Assembly (NCBI GenBank): GCA_946615495.1
Contig: CAMOHY010000002.1
Coordinates: 1-32,871 of the forward strand
Reading direction: 5' to 3'
Source: an uncultured Clostridia bacterium
Lineage (GTDB): Bacteria; Bacillota; Clostridia; Christensenellales; Aristaeellaceae
Length of the DNA: 32,871 bases
Part shown: positions 22,338 to 29,753 of the stretch, piece after piece
Layout of the letters: each line of letters begins with the position of its first letter
Numbering within the stretch: the first letter of the stretch is position 1
Position numbers and translations under genes: made by a program
The notes under the pieces: model-generated
What the model was told of the DNA's origin: nothing
Seen by the model: only the letters and a program-made list of their open reading frames with translations
Databases searched by the model: none

Positions 22338-22354
22338 GTTCATTTATACTGAAC
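22338..22354. promoter_or_regulatory. Candidate IclR operator, site 2
   Basis: GTTCATTTATACTGAAC shares GTTC-N9-GAAC and ATACTGAAC with site 1. It overlaps a second inverted repeat, ATGAACGTCGTTCAT (22329-22343), so two overlapping binding units may exist. The site lies just downstream of the plus-strand promoter. Confidence 0.6.
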
Positions 22355-22443
22355 GATTGATTGGCCGTCGCTGCAAAACGATTCTTTACTAACATATAGA
22401 AGCAACCCGAATCTTCATTCTTGTTGAAAAAGGAGCGGCTGTT

Positions 22444-23493
22444 ATGCTTGCATTGAAATCTCACCGCCTGATTATGGACCAGGAAATCACCGTGGCCTGC
22501 CACGCCTCCACCGTGCTGCCGCTGGAAAACGGCCATGTGCTGGTGGCCTGGTTTGGCGGCAGCCACGAACACAACGACGATGTGAGCATTTATTTGGCGG
22601 AAAAGGACGAAAAGGGCTTTGGCGCGCCCCGGCTCATGGCCTCCACCCTGGAGCCCCATTGGAACCCCGTCCTTTATCAGCACGCCGGCGGCCGCATCCA
22701 GCTTTTCTACAAGGTGGGCCGGGAAATCCGGGATTGGCGCACCTACACGCGGGAATCTGACGACCTGGGCAGAACCTGGACGCCCACCGCGGAGCTGGTT
22801 CCCGGCGATGTGAGCGGCGGCCGGGGCCCCGTGCGCAATAAGCCTATCCAATTAAAGAATGGCCGCATCCTCGCTCCCGCCTCCATTGAGCGGGGGCTGT
22901 GGGTGTGCTTTATGGATATTTCCGACGACGGCGGCAGGACCTGGAAGCGCTCCAACATCATCGAGGCCCAGGGCACCCATCATTTGGACGAAGGCCTGAA
23001 ATACTGGCAGGAAAAAATGCTCCAGGCTAAGCAAGCAGGCGCGCCCATGGACCGCAGCCAGCTTCCCCCCGAATACCGCCATGGCCGGGGCGTGATTCAG
23101 CCCACGCTGTGGGAGGATGAGGAAGGGGTGCACGCCCTGCTGCGCAGCGGCGAAGGCTTCATTTACCGCACCGATTCCGCCGACCAAGGGGACACTTGGT
23201 GCGAAGCCTACCCCATCCAGGTGCCCAATAATAACAGCGGCATCGATTTAACGCGCCTGGAGGACGGCACCCTGCTGCTGGCCTACAACCCCATCGGCCA
23301 AAGCTTCGGCCTGCGTTCGCCCATTTCTCTGGCCGCGTCGCGGGACAATGGGCGCGCCTGGGAAAAGCTGTGCGACCTGGAAACGGAGCCGGGCGAATTT
23401 TCCTATCCCGCTATCGTGTCCCGCGGCGGGAAGATATTCCTTACCTATACCTGGAAGCGGAAAAACATCGCCTATTGGGAATTTGAATGGTGA
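22444..23493 (+). CDS. Sialidase-fold (BNR/Asp-box) glycosidase-like protein, cytosolic
   Basis: The 349-residue protein starts with CHASTVLPLENGHVLVAWFGG, typical of COG4692-type predicted neuraminidases. Four Asp boxes mark beta-propeller blades: SDDLGRTW (105-112), SDDGGRTW (160-167), SADQGDTW (245-252) and SRDNGRAW (299-306). A charged insertion of ~40 residues (about 176-215) lies between blades. No signal peptide is present, so an imported oligosaccharide is the likely substrate. Family members are called sialidases, but beta-propellers of this kind also include enzymes acting on rhamnose-uronic acid linkages, so sialidase activity is not established. The ATG at 22444 follows AGGAG. It leads the plus arm of the IclR locus. 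Confidence 0.8.
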   Translation: MLALKSHRLIMDQEITVACHASTVLPLENGHVLVAWFGGSHEHNDDVSIYLAEKDEKGFGAPRLMASTLEPHWNPVLYQHAGGRIQLFYKVGREIRDWRTYTRESDDLGRTWTPTAELVPGDVSGGRGPVRNKPIQLKNGRILAPASIERGLWVCFMDISDDGGRTWKRSNIIEAQGTHHLDEGLKYWQEKMLQAKQAGAPMDRSQLPPEYRHGRGVIQPTLWEDEEGVHALLRSGEGFIYRTDSADQGDTWCEAYPIQVPNNNSGIDLTRLEDGTLLLAYNPIGQSFGLRSPISLAASRDNGRAWEKLCDLETEPGEFSYPAIVSRGGKIFLTYTWKRKNIAYWEFEW

Positions 23494-23519
23494 CAGGACG
23501 CAAGGAGAGGAGAAAAGCT

Positions 23520-24473
23520 ATGTCCACGGTCAAGAAAGCCGCTGTGAAAAGAGGCTCGCTGGGCGAACGCATCGTTCGGGCCATCCGGCGGGACAAGTGG
23601 CTGTTTCTCATCATGCTGCTGCCCACAGCCTACTACCTTTTGTTCTGCTATTATCCCATGTACGGCGTGGTGCTGGCGTTCAAGAATTTTAAGCCCAAGC
23701 TGGGCATCATCGGCAGCCCCTGGGCCAGCCAGAACGGCATGAAATATATCAACATGATTATTCGTGACCAATATTTCTGGCGGGTATTCTTTAACACCAT
23801 CATCCTGAACCTGCTCAACCTGGCCATCACCTTCCCCGCGCCCATCATCCTGGCGCTGCTGCTCAACGAGGTGGGCAGCAAATGGTACAAAAAAAGCGTG
23901 CAGACCATCACGTACCTGCCCCATTTTCTCTCCGCGGTGGTTATCGTGGGCATGCTCAACGACCTGTTCAATTCCACCGGCCTGGTGAACACCCTTATCA
24001 CCTCCATGGGCGGGGACAAGATTCCCTTCCTCACCTCGGCCAAGTGGTTCCGCCCGCTGTATATCGGCTCCAACCTGTGGCAGGGCGTGGGCTGGGATTC
24101 CATCATCTTCCTGGCCGCCCTGTCCAGCCTGGATATGGAATTGTACGAGGCCGCCCGCATCGACGGCGCCGGGCGCTGGAAGCAAACGCTGCATATCACC
24201 CTGCCCGGCATTCTGCCCACCATCGTCATCATGCTCATCCTGGCCATGGGCCGCATCATGAGCGTATCCTTCCAGAAAATCTGGCTGATGATGAACGGCG
24301 GCAACCAGCAGGTGGCGGATGTGATTTCCACCTACGTTTACCAGCGCGGCATCATCAATTCCGATTTCAGCTACGCCACGGGCGTGAACCTGTTCCAGTC
24401 CCTGGTTTCTCTCTTCTTTGTGCTCATTACCAACGCCATTTCCAAGCGGGCCACCGAAACGTCGCTGTGGTGA
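23520..24473 (+). CDS. Carbohydrate ABC transporter permease, LplB type
   Basis: The 317-residue membrane protein has about six spans. It begins LFLIMLLPTAYYLLFCYYPM, YGVVLAFKNF, the LplB signature, and carries the ATPase-contact loop EAARIDGAGRWKQTLHITLP (EAA motif). It pairs with the next permease to import an oligosaccharide. The start at 23520 is preferred since GGAGAGGAG lies right before it; an ATG 33 bases upstream overlaps the end of the sialidase-like gene. No ATPase gene is present, as usual for this subgroup, which borrows a shared MsmX-type ATPase. Confidence 0.92.
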   Translation: MSTVKKAAVKRGSLGERIVRAIRRDKWLFLIMLLPTAYYLLFCYYPMYGVVLAFKNFKPKLGIIGSPWASQNGMKYINMIIRDQYFWRVFFNTIILNLLNLAITFPAPIILALLLNEVGSKWYKKSVQTITYLPHFLSAVVIVGMLNDLFNSTGLVNTLITSMGGDKIPFLTSAKWFRPLYIGSNLWQGVGWDSIIFLAALSSLDMELYEAARIDGAGRWKQTLHITLPGILPTIVIMLILAMGRIMSVSFQKIWLMMNGGNQQVADVISTYVYQRGIINSDFSYATGVNLFQSLVSLFFVLITNAISKRATETSLW

Positions 24474-24489
24474 GAGGAGGATGAACAAA

Positions 24490-25413
24490 ATGACAGCTCT
24501 TCCCCAGAAGCGCCCTTCGTCCCGCCCAACCGCCATTCGGGAGGGCGGAATCGCCAGAACGCTTTTCCAGGCGGTGAATTACTCCGTATTGTTCCTGCTC
24601 ATGCTCGTTACCCTGTATCCCTTGTATCTGACGGTTATCACCTCGCTGAGCAACGGCATGGACGTGATGCGCGGCGTGGTGCGCTGGCGCCCCGTAAACG
24701 CCACCCTGGCCACCTATAAGCAGATTTTCAAGGGCGACATCATGATCTATATGCGCAATTCCGTGTTTTACACGGTGGCGGGCACGCTGGTGAACATGGT
24801 GATGAGCTGCCTGTGCGCTTATCCCCTCACCCGGCGCACCTTCTGCGCCCGCAAGCTTTTTACCGCCATGGTAACGGTCACGCTGTTCTTTTCCGGCGGC
24901 ATGGTGCCCATGTACCTGACGGTGAAGCAGTTTGGCATGATGGATACCATCTGGGCCCTGATCCTGCCCGCCGCCATTTCCACCTATAATATGATTATCA
25001 TCCGCACCGCCTTTGCCTCCATTCCCGAATCGCTCATCGAATCGGCCCAGCTGGACGGCGCCAACGACCTGAAAATCCTATTCAGCATCGTCATTCCCCT
25101 GAGCAAAGCCACCCTGTCCACCATGGTGCTCTTTTACGCGGTGAGCCATTGGAATTCCTACTTTGACGCCATGATGTACATCCGCACCAAATCCCTTTAT
25201 CCGCTCCAGATTCACCTGCGCAACCTGCTGGTGGCGGGCGTGGCCAACGAGGATTTGGTGCAGGCCACGGGCACCGGCGAAGCCTTCGCCGTCACGGAAA
25301 GGACCATGCGGTCCGCCACCATCGTGGTATCCACCCTGCCCATCCTCATCGTGTATCCCTTCGTGCAGCGCTATTTCGTCACCGGGGTCATGATCGGCTC
25401 GGTCAAGGGATAA
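24490..25413 (+). CDS. Carbohydrate ABC transporter permease, LplC/YtcP type
   Basis: The 307-residue membrane protein has about six spans, with LLMLVTLYPLYLTVITSLSN near the N-terminus, VTLFFSGGMVPMYLTVKQFG in the middle, the EAA-like loop ESAQLDGANDLKILFSIVIP, and the usual end GVMIGSVKG. It forms the heterodimeric channel with the previous permease. The ATG at 24490 has AGGAGG nine bases before it; another ATG at 24481 directly touches the AGGAGG and is less likely. The permease fragment at 19897-20187 is a relative of this protein. Confidence 0.92.
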   Translation: MTALPQKRPSSRPTAIREGGIARTLFQAVNYSVLFLLMLVTLYPLYLTVITSLSNGMDVMRGVVRWRPVNATLATYKQIFKGDIMIYMRNSVFYTVAGTLVNMVMSCLCAYPLTRRTFCARKLFTAMVTVTLFFSGGMVPMYLTVKQFGMMDTIWALILPAAISTYNMIIIRTAFASIPESLIESAQLDGANDLKILFSIVIPLSKATLSTMVLFYAVSHWNSYFDAMMYIRTKSLYPLQIHLRNLLVAGVANEDLVQATGTGEAFAVTERTMRSATIVVSTLPILIVYPFVQRYFVTGVMIGSVKG

Positions 25414-25438
25414 AGCCCCGCTTCCCATCCTGTATTTT

Positions 25439-25456
25439 TCCGCGTCAAGGCGCGGA
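25439..25456 (+). other. Intercistronic hairpin before the solute-binding protein gene
   Basis: TCCGCG and CGCGGA (6 bp) enclose a 6-base loop in the 71-base gap. Such hairpins can protect the downstream mRNA so that the binding protein is made in excess over the permeases. Confidence 0.4.
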
Positions 25457-25484
25457 TAAATGATAACAAAAAGGAGGAACCCCC

Positions 25485-27050
25485 ATGAAAAAGGCCTTGT
25501 CTATGCTGCTTGTGCTGTGCATGCTGCTTGCGGCGCTTCCCACTGCGCTGGCGGAGAATCCCTCCACCTGGCTGTGCGATACGCTGACGGAAATCACCAT
25601 CATGCGCGGCGAAAACGCCATGCAGCCCATCAAAACCGATACCCTGAAATTGCAGACCATTGAAGAATTGCTCAATGTGAAGCTGGTTGTGGAAGCGCCT
25701 CCCGCCGCCAGCTACAACGACCAGAAGAGCACCCGCATCGCCTCCGACGATATGCCGGACATCATGCTGGTGAGCACCTCCGACGTGCGCACCTATGCCC
25801 GCGACGATATGTTCGTCAACCTGTCCGAGCATCGGGACGAATTGCCCCACCTCTTTGCCCTGCTGGACGCCAACGAAAGCCTGGGCATGCTCACCGTGGA
25901 CGGCGATTTCTACAGCGCTCCCACCCTGCAGCGGGATAACCCCGACCTGCGCCGCTCCGGCAGCCTGCTGAACTTCCGCACGGACCTGCTGGCAAAGTAC
26001 GGCCTGGAAGTGCCCGCCACCTTTGAGGATTTGTATCAGGCCATGAAGACTATCAAGGAAAACGAGCCCGACATGGTGGGCCTGACCTGCCGCAGCGGGA
26101 CCCGCAAGTTCATGGACCGCGTGGCGTATCCTCTGGGCGCCGGCTCCGCCATGTACTATGACGCCGATCAGGGCGGCAAGTGGGTTTACGGCCCCGCCAG
26201 CGAAAACTTCAAGCTGGTGCTGGAATACCTGAACAAGCTCTATTCCGAAGGCCTGCTGGACGCCGACTACGCCACCAACTCCAAGGATCAGTGGGCTGAA
26301 AAGCTGTCCAACGGCACCGCCATGGCTACCATTGACAACGATGGCGTGGTGCGCAATTACAACGCCGCCCTGGCCGCCGTTGATCCCTCCTTCAAGCTGG
26401 AAGTGATCCCCGTTCCCGTCAACGCCCTGGGCGAACAGCGCATTGAATTCTACGATAAGAACTGGACCGACCAGAACTGGGTCATCGCCACCTCCAGCGA
26501 CAAGATCGACCTGTGCCTCAAGTTCCTGGATTGGTGCTATTCCGACGAAGGCGCCCTGACCAACGGCTACGGCAAGGAAGGCGTGTCCTACGACCTCGTG
26601 GACGGCAATCCCATCGTGAAGCCCGAACTGCTGGAGCAGTACGCCGCCAACGCCGCCAACGCTTCCTATGATATCCAGACCGCGCTGGGCGTAGGCCTCA
26701 ACGACGTATCCCCCTATGTGGACGCCGGCTGCCAGTACCAGATGGAAATCTACCTGATGGGCGATGAGGAAGCCCAGGCCGCCTACCGCGAAATGGTGGC
26801 CGGTATCGCCACCATGCCCGGCACCCGCGAGCCCGTTATCACCCCGCCCCTCACCGAAGAGCAGACCGAACGCTACAACGAACTGCTGCTCGCCGTTGAA
26901 AACCTGGTCTACCAGGAAGTGGACAAGTACATCACCGGTGAAGAGCCCCTGGAAAATTACGATAAGGTGATCGAGGCCGCCAAGGCCGCCGGCGCCACCG
27001 AAATGGAAGAAATCTACAACGCTGCCTGGAACGCTGCCCTGGGCAAGTAA
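25485..27050 (+). CDS. Extracellular solute-binding protein of the LplA type (sugar ABC transporter)
   Basis: The 521-residue protein has a signal peptide (KKALSMLLVLCMLLAALP, then TALA, cut before ENPS) and the family-1 binding protein fold (DDMPDIMLVS; GLEVPATFEDLYQAMKTIKE; FLDWCYSDEGALTNGYGKEG). There is no lipobox Cys, so it would be released by signal peptidase I rather than lipid-anchored. It captures the oligosaccharide for the two permeases upstream. A strong AAAGGAGG lies seven bases before the ATG. The acidic C-terminal region (TEEQTERYNELLLAVENLV, about 455-515) is helical. Confidence 0.92.
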   Translation: MKKALSMLLVLCMLLAALPTALAENPSTWLCDTLTEITIMRGENAMQPIKTDTLKLQTIEELLNVKLVVEAPPAASYNDQKSTRIASDDMPDIMLVSTSDVRTYARDDMFVNLSEHRDELPHLFALLDANESLGMLTVDGDFYSAPTLQRDNPDLRRSGSLLNFRTDLLAKYGLEVPATFEDLYQAMKTIKENEPDMVGLTCRSGTRKFMDRVAYPLGAGSAMYYDADQGGKWVYGPASENFKLVLEYLNKLYSEGLLDADYATNSKDQWAEKLSNGTAMATIDNDGVVRNYNAALAAVDPSFKLEVIPVPVNALGEQRIEFYDKNWTDQNWVIATSSDKIDLCLKFLDWCYSDEGALTNGYGKEGVSYDLVDGNPIVKPELLEQYAANAANASYDIQTALGVGLNDVSPYVDAGCQYQMEIYLMGDEEAQAAYREMVAGIATMPGTREPVITPPLTEEQTERYNELLLAVENLVYQEVDKYITGEEPLENYDKVIEAAKAAGATEMEEIYNAAWNAALGK

Positions 27051-27070
27051 GCCTCGCAGAATATATGAGG

Positions 27071-27098
27071 GGGCGGCTCTGCTTTCGCAGAGCCGCCC
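27071..27098 (+). terminator. 12-bp perfect GC hairpin after the solute-binding protein gene
   Basis: GGGCGGCTCTGC and GCAGAGCCGCCC enclose the 4-base loop TTTC. No T-tract follows, so it is more likely a partial terminator or an mRNA 3' stabiliser than a full stop. Confidence 0.55.
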
Positions 27099-27163
27099 GA
27101 CTGTCGGCAAACCCCAGGAAAGTATGAAAAGGCCGCAGCCCTTTCATCAACAATCCGCAGGAC

Positions 27164-27211
27164 CGGCTTTGCCATCGAAAGCCTGAAAGCAGCCTTTCGA
27201 TGGCAAAGCCG
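27164..27211 (+). repeat. 18-bp perfect inverted repeat before the GH106-like gene
   Basis: CGGCTTTGCCATCGAAAG (27164-27181) pairs perfectly with CTTTCGATGGCAAAGCCG (27194-27211) around a 12-base loop. It ends about 20 bases before the ribosome binding site of the GH106-like gene. It may be an mRNA processing or attenuation structure, or a small repeat element. Confidence 0.65.
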
Positions 27212-27245
27212 TCTCCCATTTCAAGGAAACGGAGGTAACGCGTTT

Positions 27246-29750
27246 ATGGGTGAAAACCGTCATCTGCTGCCCTTCCTGTGGCTGCACGGGGAGGATGATG
27301 AAACGCTGCGCCGGGGCGTAAGGGAAATTGCCCAGTCCGGCTGCGGCGCGCTGTGCGCCGAATCCCGCACCCATCCGGATTTTCTGGGGCCCTCCTGGTG
27401 GCATGAAATGGGCGTGCTGCTGGACGCCTGCAAGGAATGGGGCATGAAATTTTATCTGCTGGACGACGTGCATTTTCCCTCCGGCACCGCCAACGGCGTG
27501 GCCGCCGGCACGCCCTGGCAGCGGATGATGATGAAGGAAACCCATGTGGACGTGAAGGGCCCCCGGAAGGGCGGGCGGCTGCTGGCGTGGCCCGATGGGA
27601 TGAAGGCCATGCCGGTGGCGGTGGTGGCCGGGCGCAAGCTTACAAGCGGCAACCGGGTGGAAAGCTTTGTGGACCTGGGCGGCTTTGCCGTTTCCGATTT
27701 GACGGACCTGACGGACCGGGTGCGGGACGGCCTGCTTGCCTGGGATGTGCCGGAGGGCGATTGGCGCGTTTTCCTGCTCACGGCGGAATACGTCAGCGAG
27801 CGCAACCCGCCCCAGCAGTTTTTAAATCCTCTTCTGCCCGACGCGGGCCGCCTGATGATTGAAACGGTGTACCAGCCCCACGCGGAGTTTTTCGGGGCCG
27901 AGGCGGGCAATACGTTTTTGGGCTTTTTCTCCGATGAGCCTGCCCTGCGGGCGGGCCGGGGCTCCCACGCCGTGCTGGGCGAATTTCCCCAATTGCCCAT
28001 TCCCTGGCGGCTGGATATGCCGGAAATTCTGTCGCAAAGGCTGGGGCAAAACGCCCGCGCCCTCCTGCCCGGCTTATGGTACGATATTGGGCGGGAAACG
28101 CACCGCGTCCGCTACGCCCTCATGGACACAGTGAGCGAGCTGTACGGCAAAAATTATTCCCAGCCCATCGGCGCCTGGTGCCGGGAGCGGGGCCTGGAAT
28201 ACATTGGCCATGTAATTGAGCAGAACAACGCCCACAGCCGCCTGGGCCAAGGCGCGGGCCACTTTTTCCGCGCCATCAGCGGGCAGACCATGGCGGGCAT
28301 GGACTTTGTGCTCCATGAGCTTAAACCGGAATTTTACGGCGGGCACCACGCCTGGCACTCCCAGGATTTTGAGGCGGAGGACGATTTTTTCCGCTTCATG
28401 CTGCCGCAGATGACCCTGTCCGCCGCCGCCCTGGACCCCAACAAGCGCGGCCGCGCCCTGTGCGAAATCTTCGGGGCCTACGGCTGGCAGGAGGACGTGG
28501 GCGAAATGCGGTATCTGGCCCATCTGCTTTTATCCAGGGGCATCAACTACTTTACGCCCCACGCCTTTTCCTTAAAGCCCGCCCCGGACCCGGATTCGCC
28601 CCCTCACTTTGGGGATATTCATCCGCTGGCGTTCTTTATCGCCCGGCTGTTTGGGCAAATGGAGCGCACGGCGGCCCTCATTGACGGCGGAAGCCACGCA
28701 GCCCCCGTGGGCGTGCTGTACTACGCCGAGGGCGAATGGGGCAGCGGCAGCGGCGTAATGAAGACCCAGCGCATCGTGCGCGCCTTGAACGAAAAGCAGA
28801 TGGAATGCGAAGTGGCGCCCATTGACCTGCTGGCGCCGGGGCGCTATGAGGCCCTGCTCATTCCCGCCTCCCCCCGGTGGCCCGAAAAGCTGTTTGAAAA
28901 GCTTTCGGCGCTTCGCGCCGGGGGCTGCCGCGTGGCCTTTGTGGACGCCCTTCCCTCCGGCTACTGCGACCGGGAAGGCGTGCCGCCCCAGGAATATGAG
29001 GTGGTGCCGCTGTCCGGCGCCGCCGCCTGGTGCGCTTCTATCGTGTCCCCGGCGGTTTCGCCGTTTTCGGACGCGCCGCTCATCCACGCCTATCCCTACG
29101 ATGGGCCAAAGGGCAGGCTGGTGCTGTTTTTTAACGAAAGCGACCGGGAAACGCTCTCCTTTTCCGGCCTGGTGCGGGGCGTTTCCTCCCCTGTGCTTTA
29201 CGATCCGGAGGCCGGCGACTGCTTCCTGCCGGAGGGAAAAGAAACGGCGGAGGGCTTTGCCCTCACCCTGACCCTGGACCCTGGGCAATTGCTAATTTTC
29301 TCCTCCCCCAACGCTTCCTGGCCCGCCGCCCGGCCCAAGGCCGCGCTCAAGCCGGGCGAAGCCCTGTCCCCCCGCTGGCGCGTTTCCTTCCCTCAGGACA
29401 GCGCCATGGCCGCCTTTGAAACGGACGCGCCCTTTGATTTAACCTCCCGCTGGCCCCGGTTTTCCGGCACTGCCCGGTATGAAGCGGAGGCGGACCTGCC
29501 CGCGGCGGAGGGGCTGTTGCTTGATCCCATGTACGGCGCGGTGCGCCTGTGGGTGGATGGAAGGGAAGCGGGCGTGCGCGTATCCCCGCCCTACCGTTTT
29601 CCCGTAACCATTCCCGCGGGGCGGCATCTGCTCCGCATCGAATGCACCAACGCCCCTGTTTTCCGCTGGCGGGACCCCTTGTCCGTTCACGGCTGGCTGC
29701 CGCCCACGGGCCTTACCGGCCCCATCCGCCTCATGCAAAGGGAGAAATGA
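27246..29750 (+). CDS. GH106-like glycoside hydrolase (alpha-L-rhamnosidase relative)
   Basis: The 834-residue protein lacks a signal peptide. The barrel region has FYLLDDVHFPSGTANG, LGFFSDEPAL (Asp230-Glu231), and EIFGAYGWQEDVGEMRYLAH (first Glu about 407) followed by LLSRGINYFTPHAFS. This arrangement is typical of GH106-type proteins, whose acidic residues invert alpha-L-rhamnosidic bonds. A mid region (about 490-590, VGVLYYAEGEW, KTQRIVRALNEKQMECEVAP) resembles the glutaminase-like domain of such proteins. The C-terminus (about 740-830, RYEAEADLPAAEG, AVRLWVDGREAGVRVSPP) is a jelly-roll domain. It would act in the cytosol on an imported oligosaccharide. The next gene starts three bases after its stop. 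Confidence 0.78.
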   Translation: MGENRHLLPFLWLHGEDDETLRRGVREIAQSGCGALCAESRTHPDFLGPSWWHEMGVLLDACKEWGMKFYLLDDVHFPSGTANGVAAGTPWQRMMMKETHVDVKGPRKGGRLLAWPDGMKAMPVAVVAGRKLTSGNRVESFVDLGGFAVSDLTDLTDRVRDGLLAWDVPEGDWRVFLLTAEYVSERNPPQQFLNPLLPDAGRLMIETVYQPHAEFFGAEAGNTFLGFFSDEPALRAGRGSHAVLGEFPQLPIPWRLDMPEILSQRLGQNARALLPGLWYDIGRETHRVRYALMDTVSELYGKNYSQPIGAWCRERGLEYIGHVIEQNNAHSRLGQGAGHFFRAISGQTMAGMDFVLHELKPEFYGGHHAWHSQDFEAEDDFFRFMLPQMTLSAAALDPNKRGRALCEIFGAYGWQEDVGEMRYLAHLLLSRGINYFTPHAFSLKPAPDPDSPPHFGDIHPLAFFIARLFGQMERTAALIDGGSHAAPVGVLYYAEGEWGSGSGVMKTQRIVRALNEKQMECEVAPIDLLAPGRYEALLIPASPRWPEKLFEKLSALRAGGCRVAFVDALPSGYCDREGVPPQEYEVVPLSGAAAWCASIVSPAVSPFSDAPLIHAYPYDGPKGRLVLFFNESDRETLSFSGLVRGVSSPVLYDPEAGDCFLPEGKETAEGFALTLTLDPGQLLIFSSPNASWPAARPKAALKPGEALSPRWRVSFPQDSAMAAFETDAPFDLTSRWPRFSGTARYEAEADLPAAEGLLLDPMYGAVRLWVDGREAGVRVSPPYRFPVTIPAGRHLLRIECTNAPVFRWRDPLSVHGWLPPTGLTGPIRLMQREK

Positions 29751-29753
29751 AGC

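Noticed and set aside
22444..23493. A complete sialic acid catabolic operon (sialidase plus NanA-type lyase)
   Set aside because: The usual partners (NanE epimerase, NanK kinase, NagA/NagB) are absent, the aldolase has an atypical substrate loop, and the GH33 Arg triad cannot be confirmed by eye.
25371..27110. A 579-codon open frame on the minus strand
   Set aside because: It is antisense to the solute-binding protein gene, whose signal peptide and family motifs are clear.
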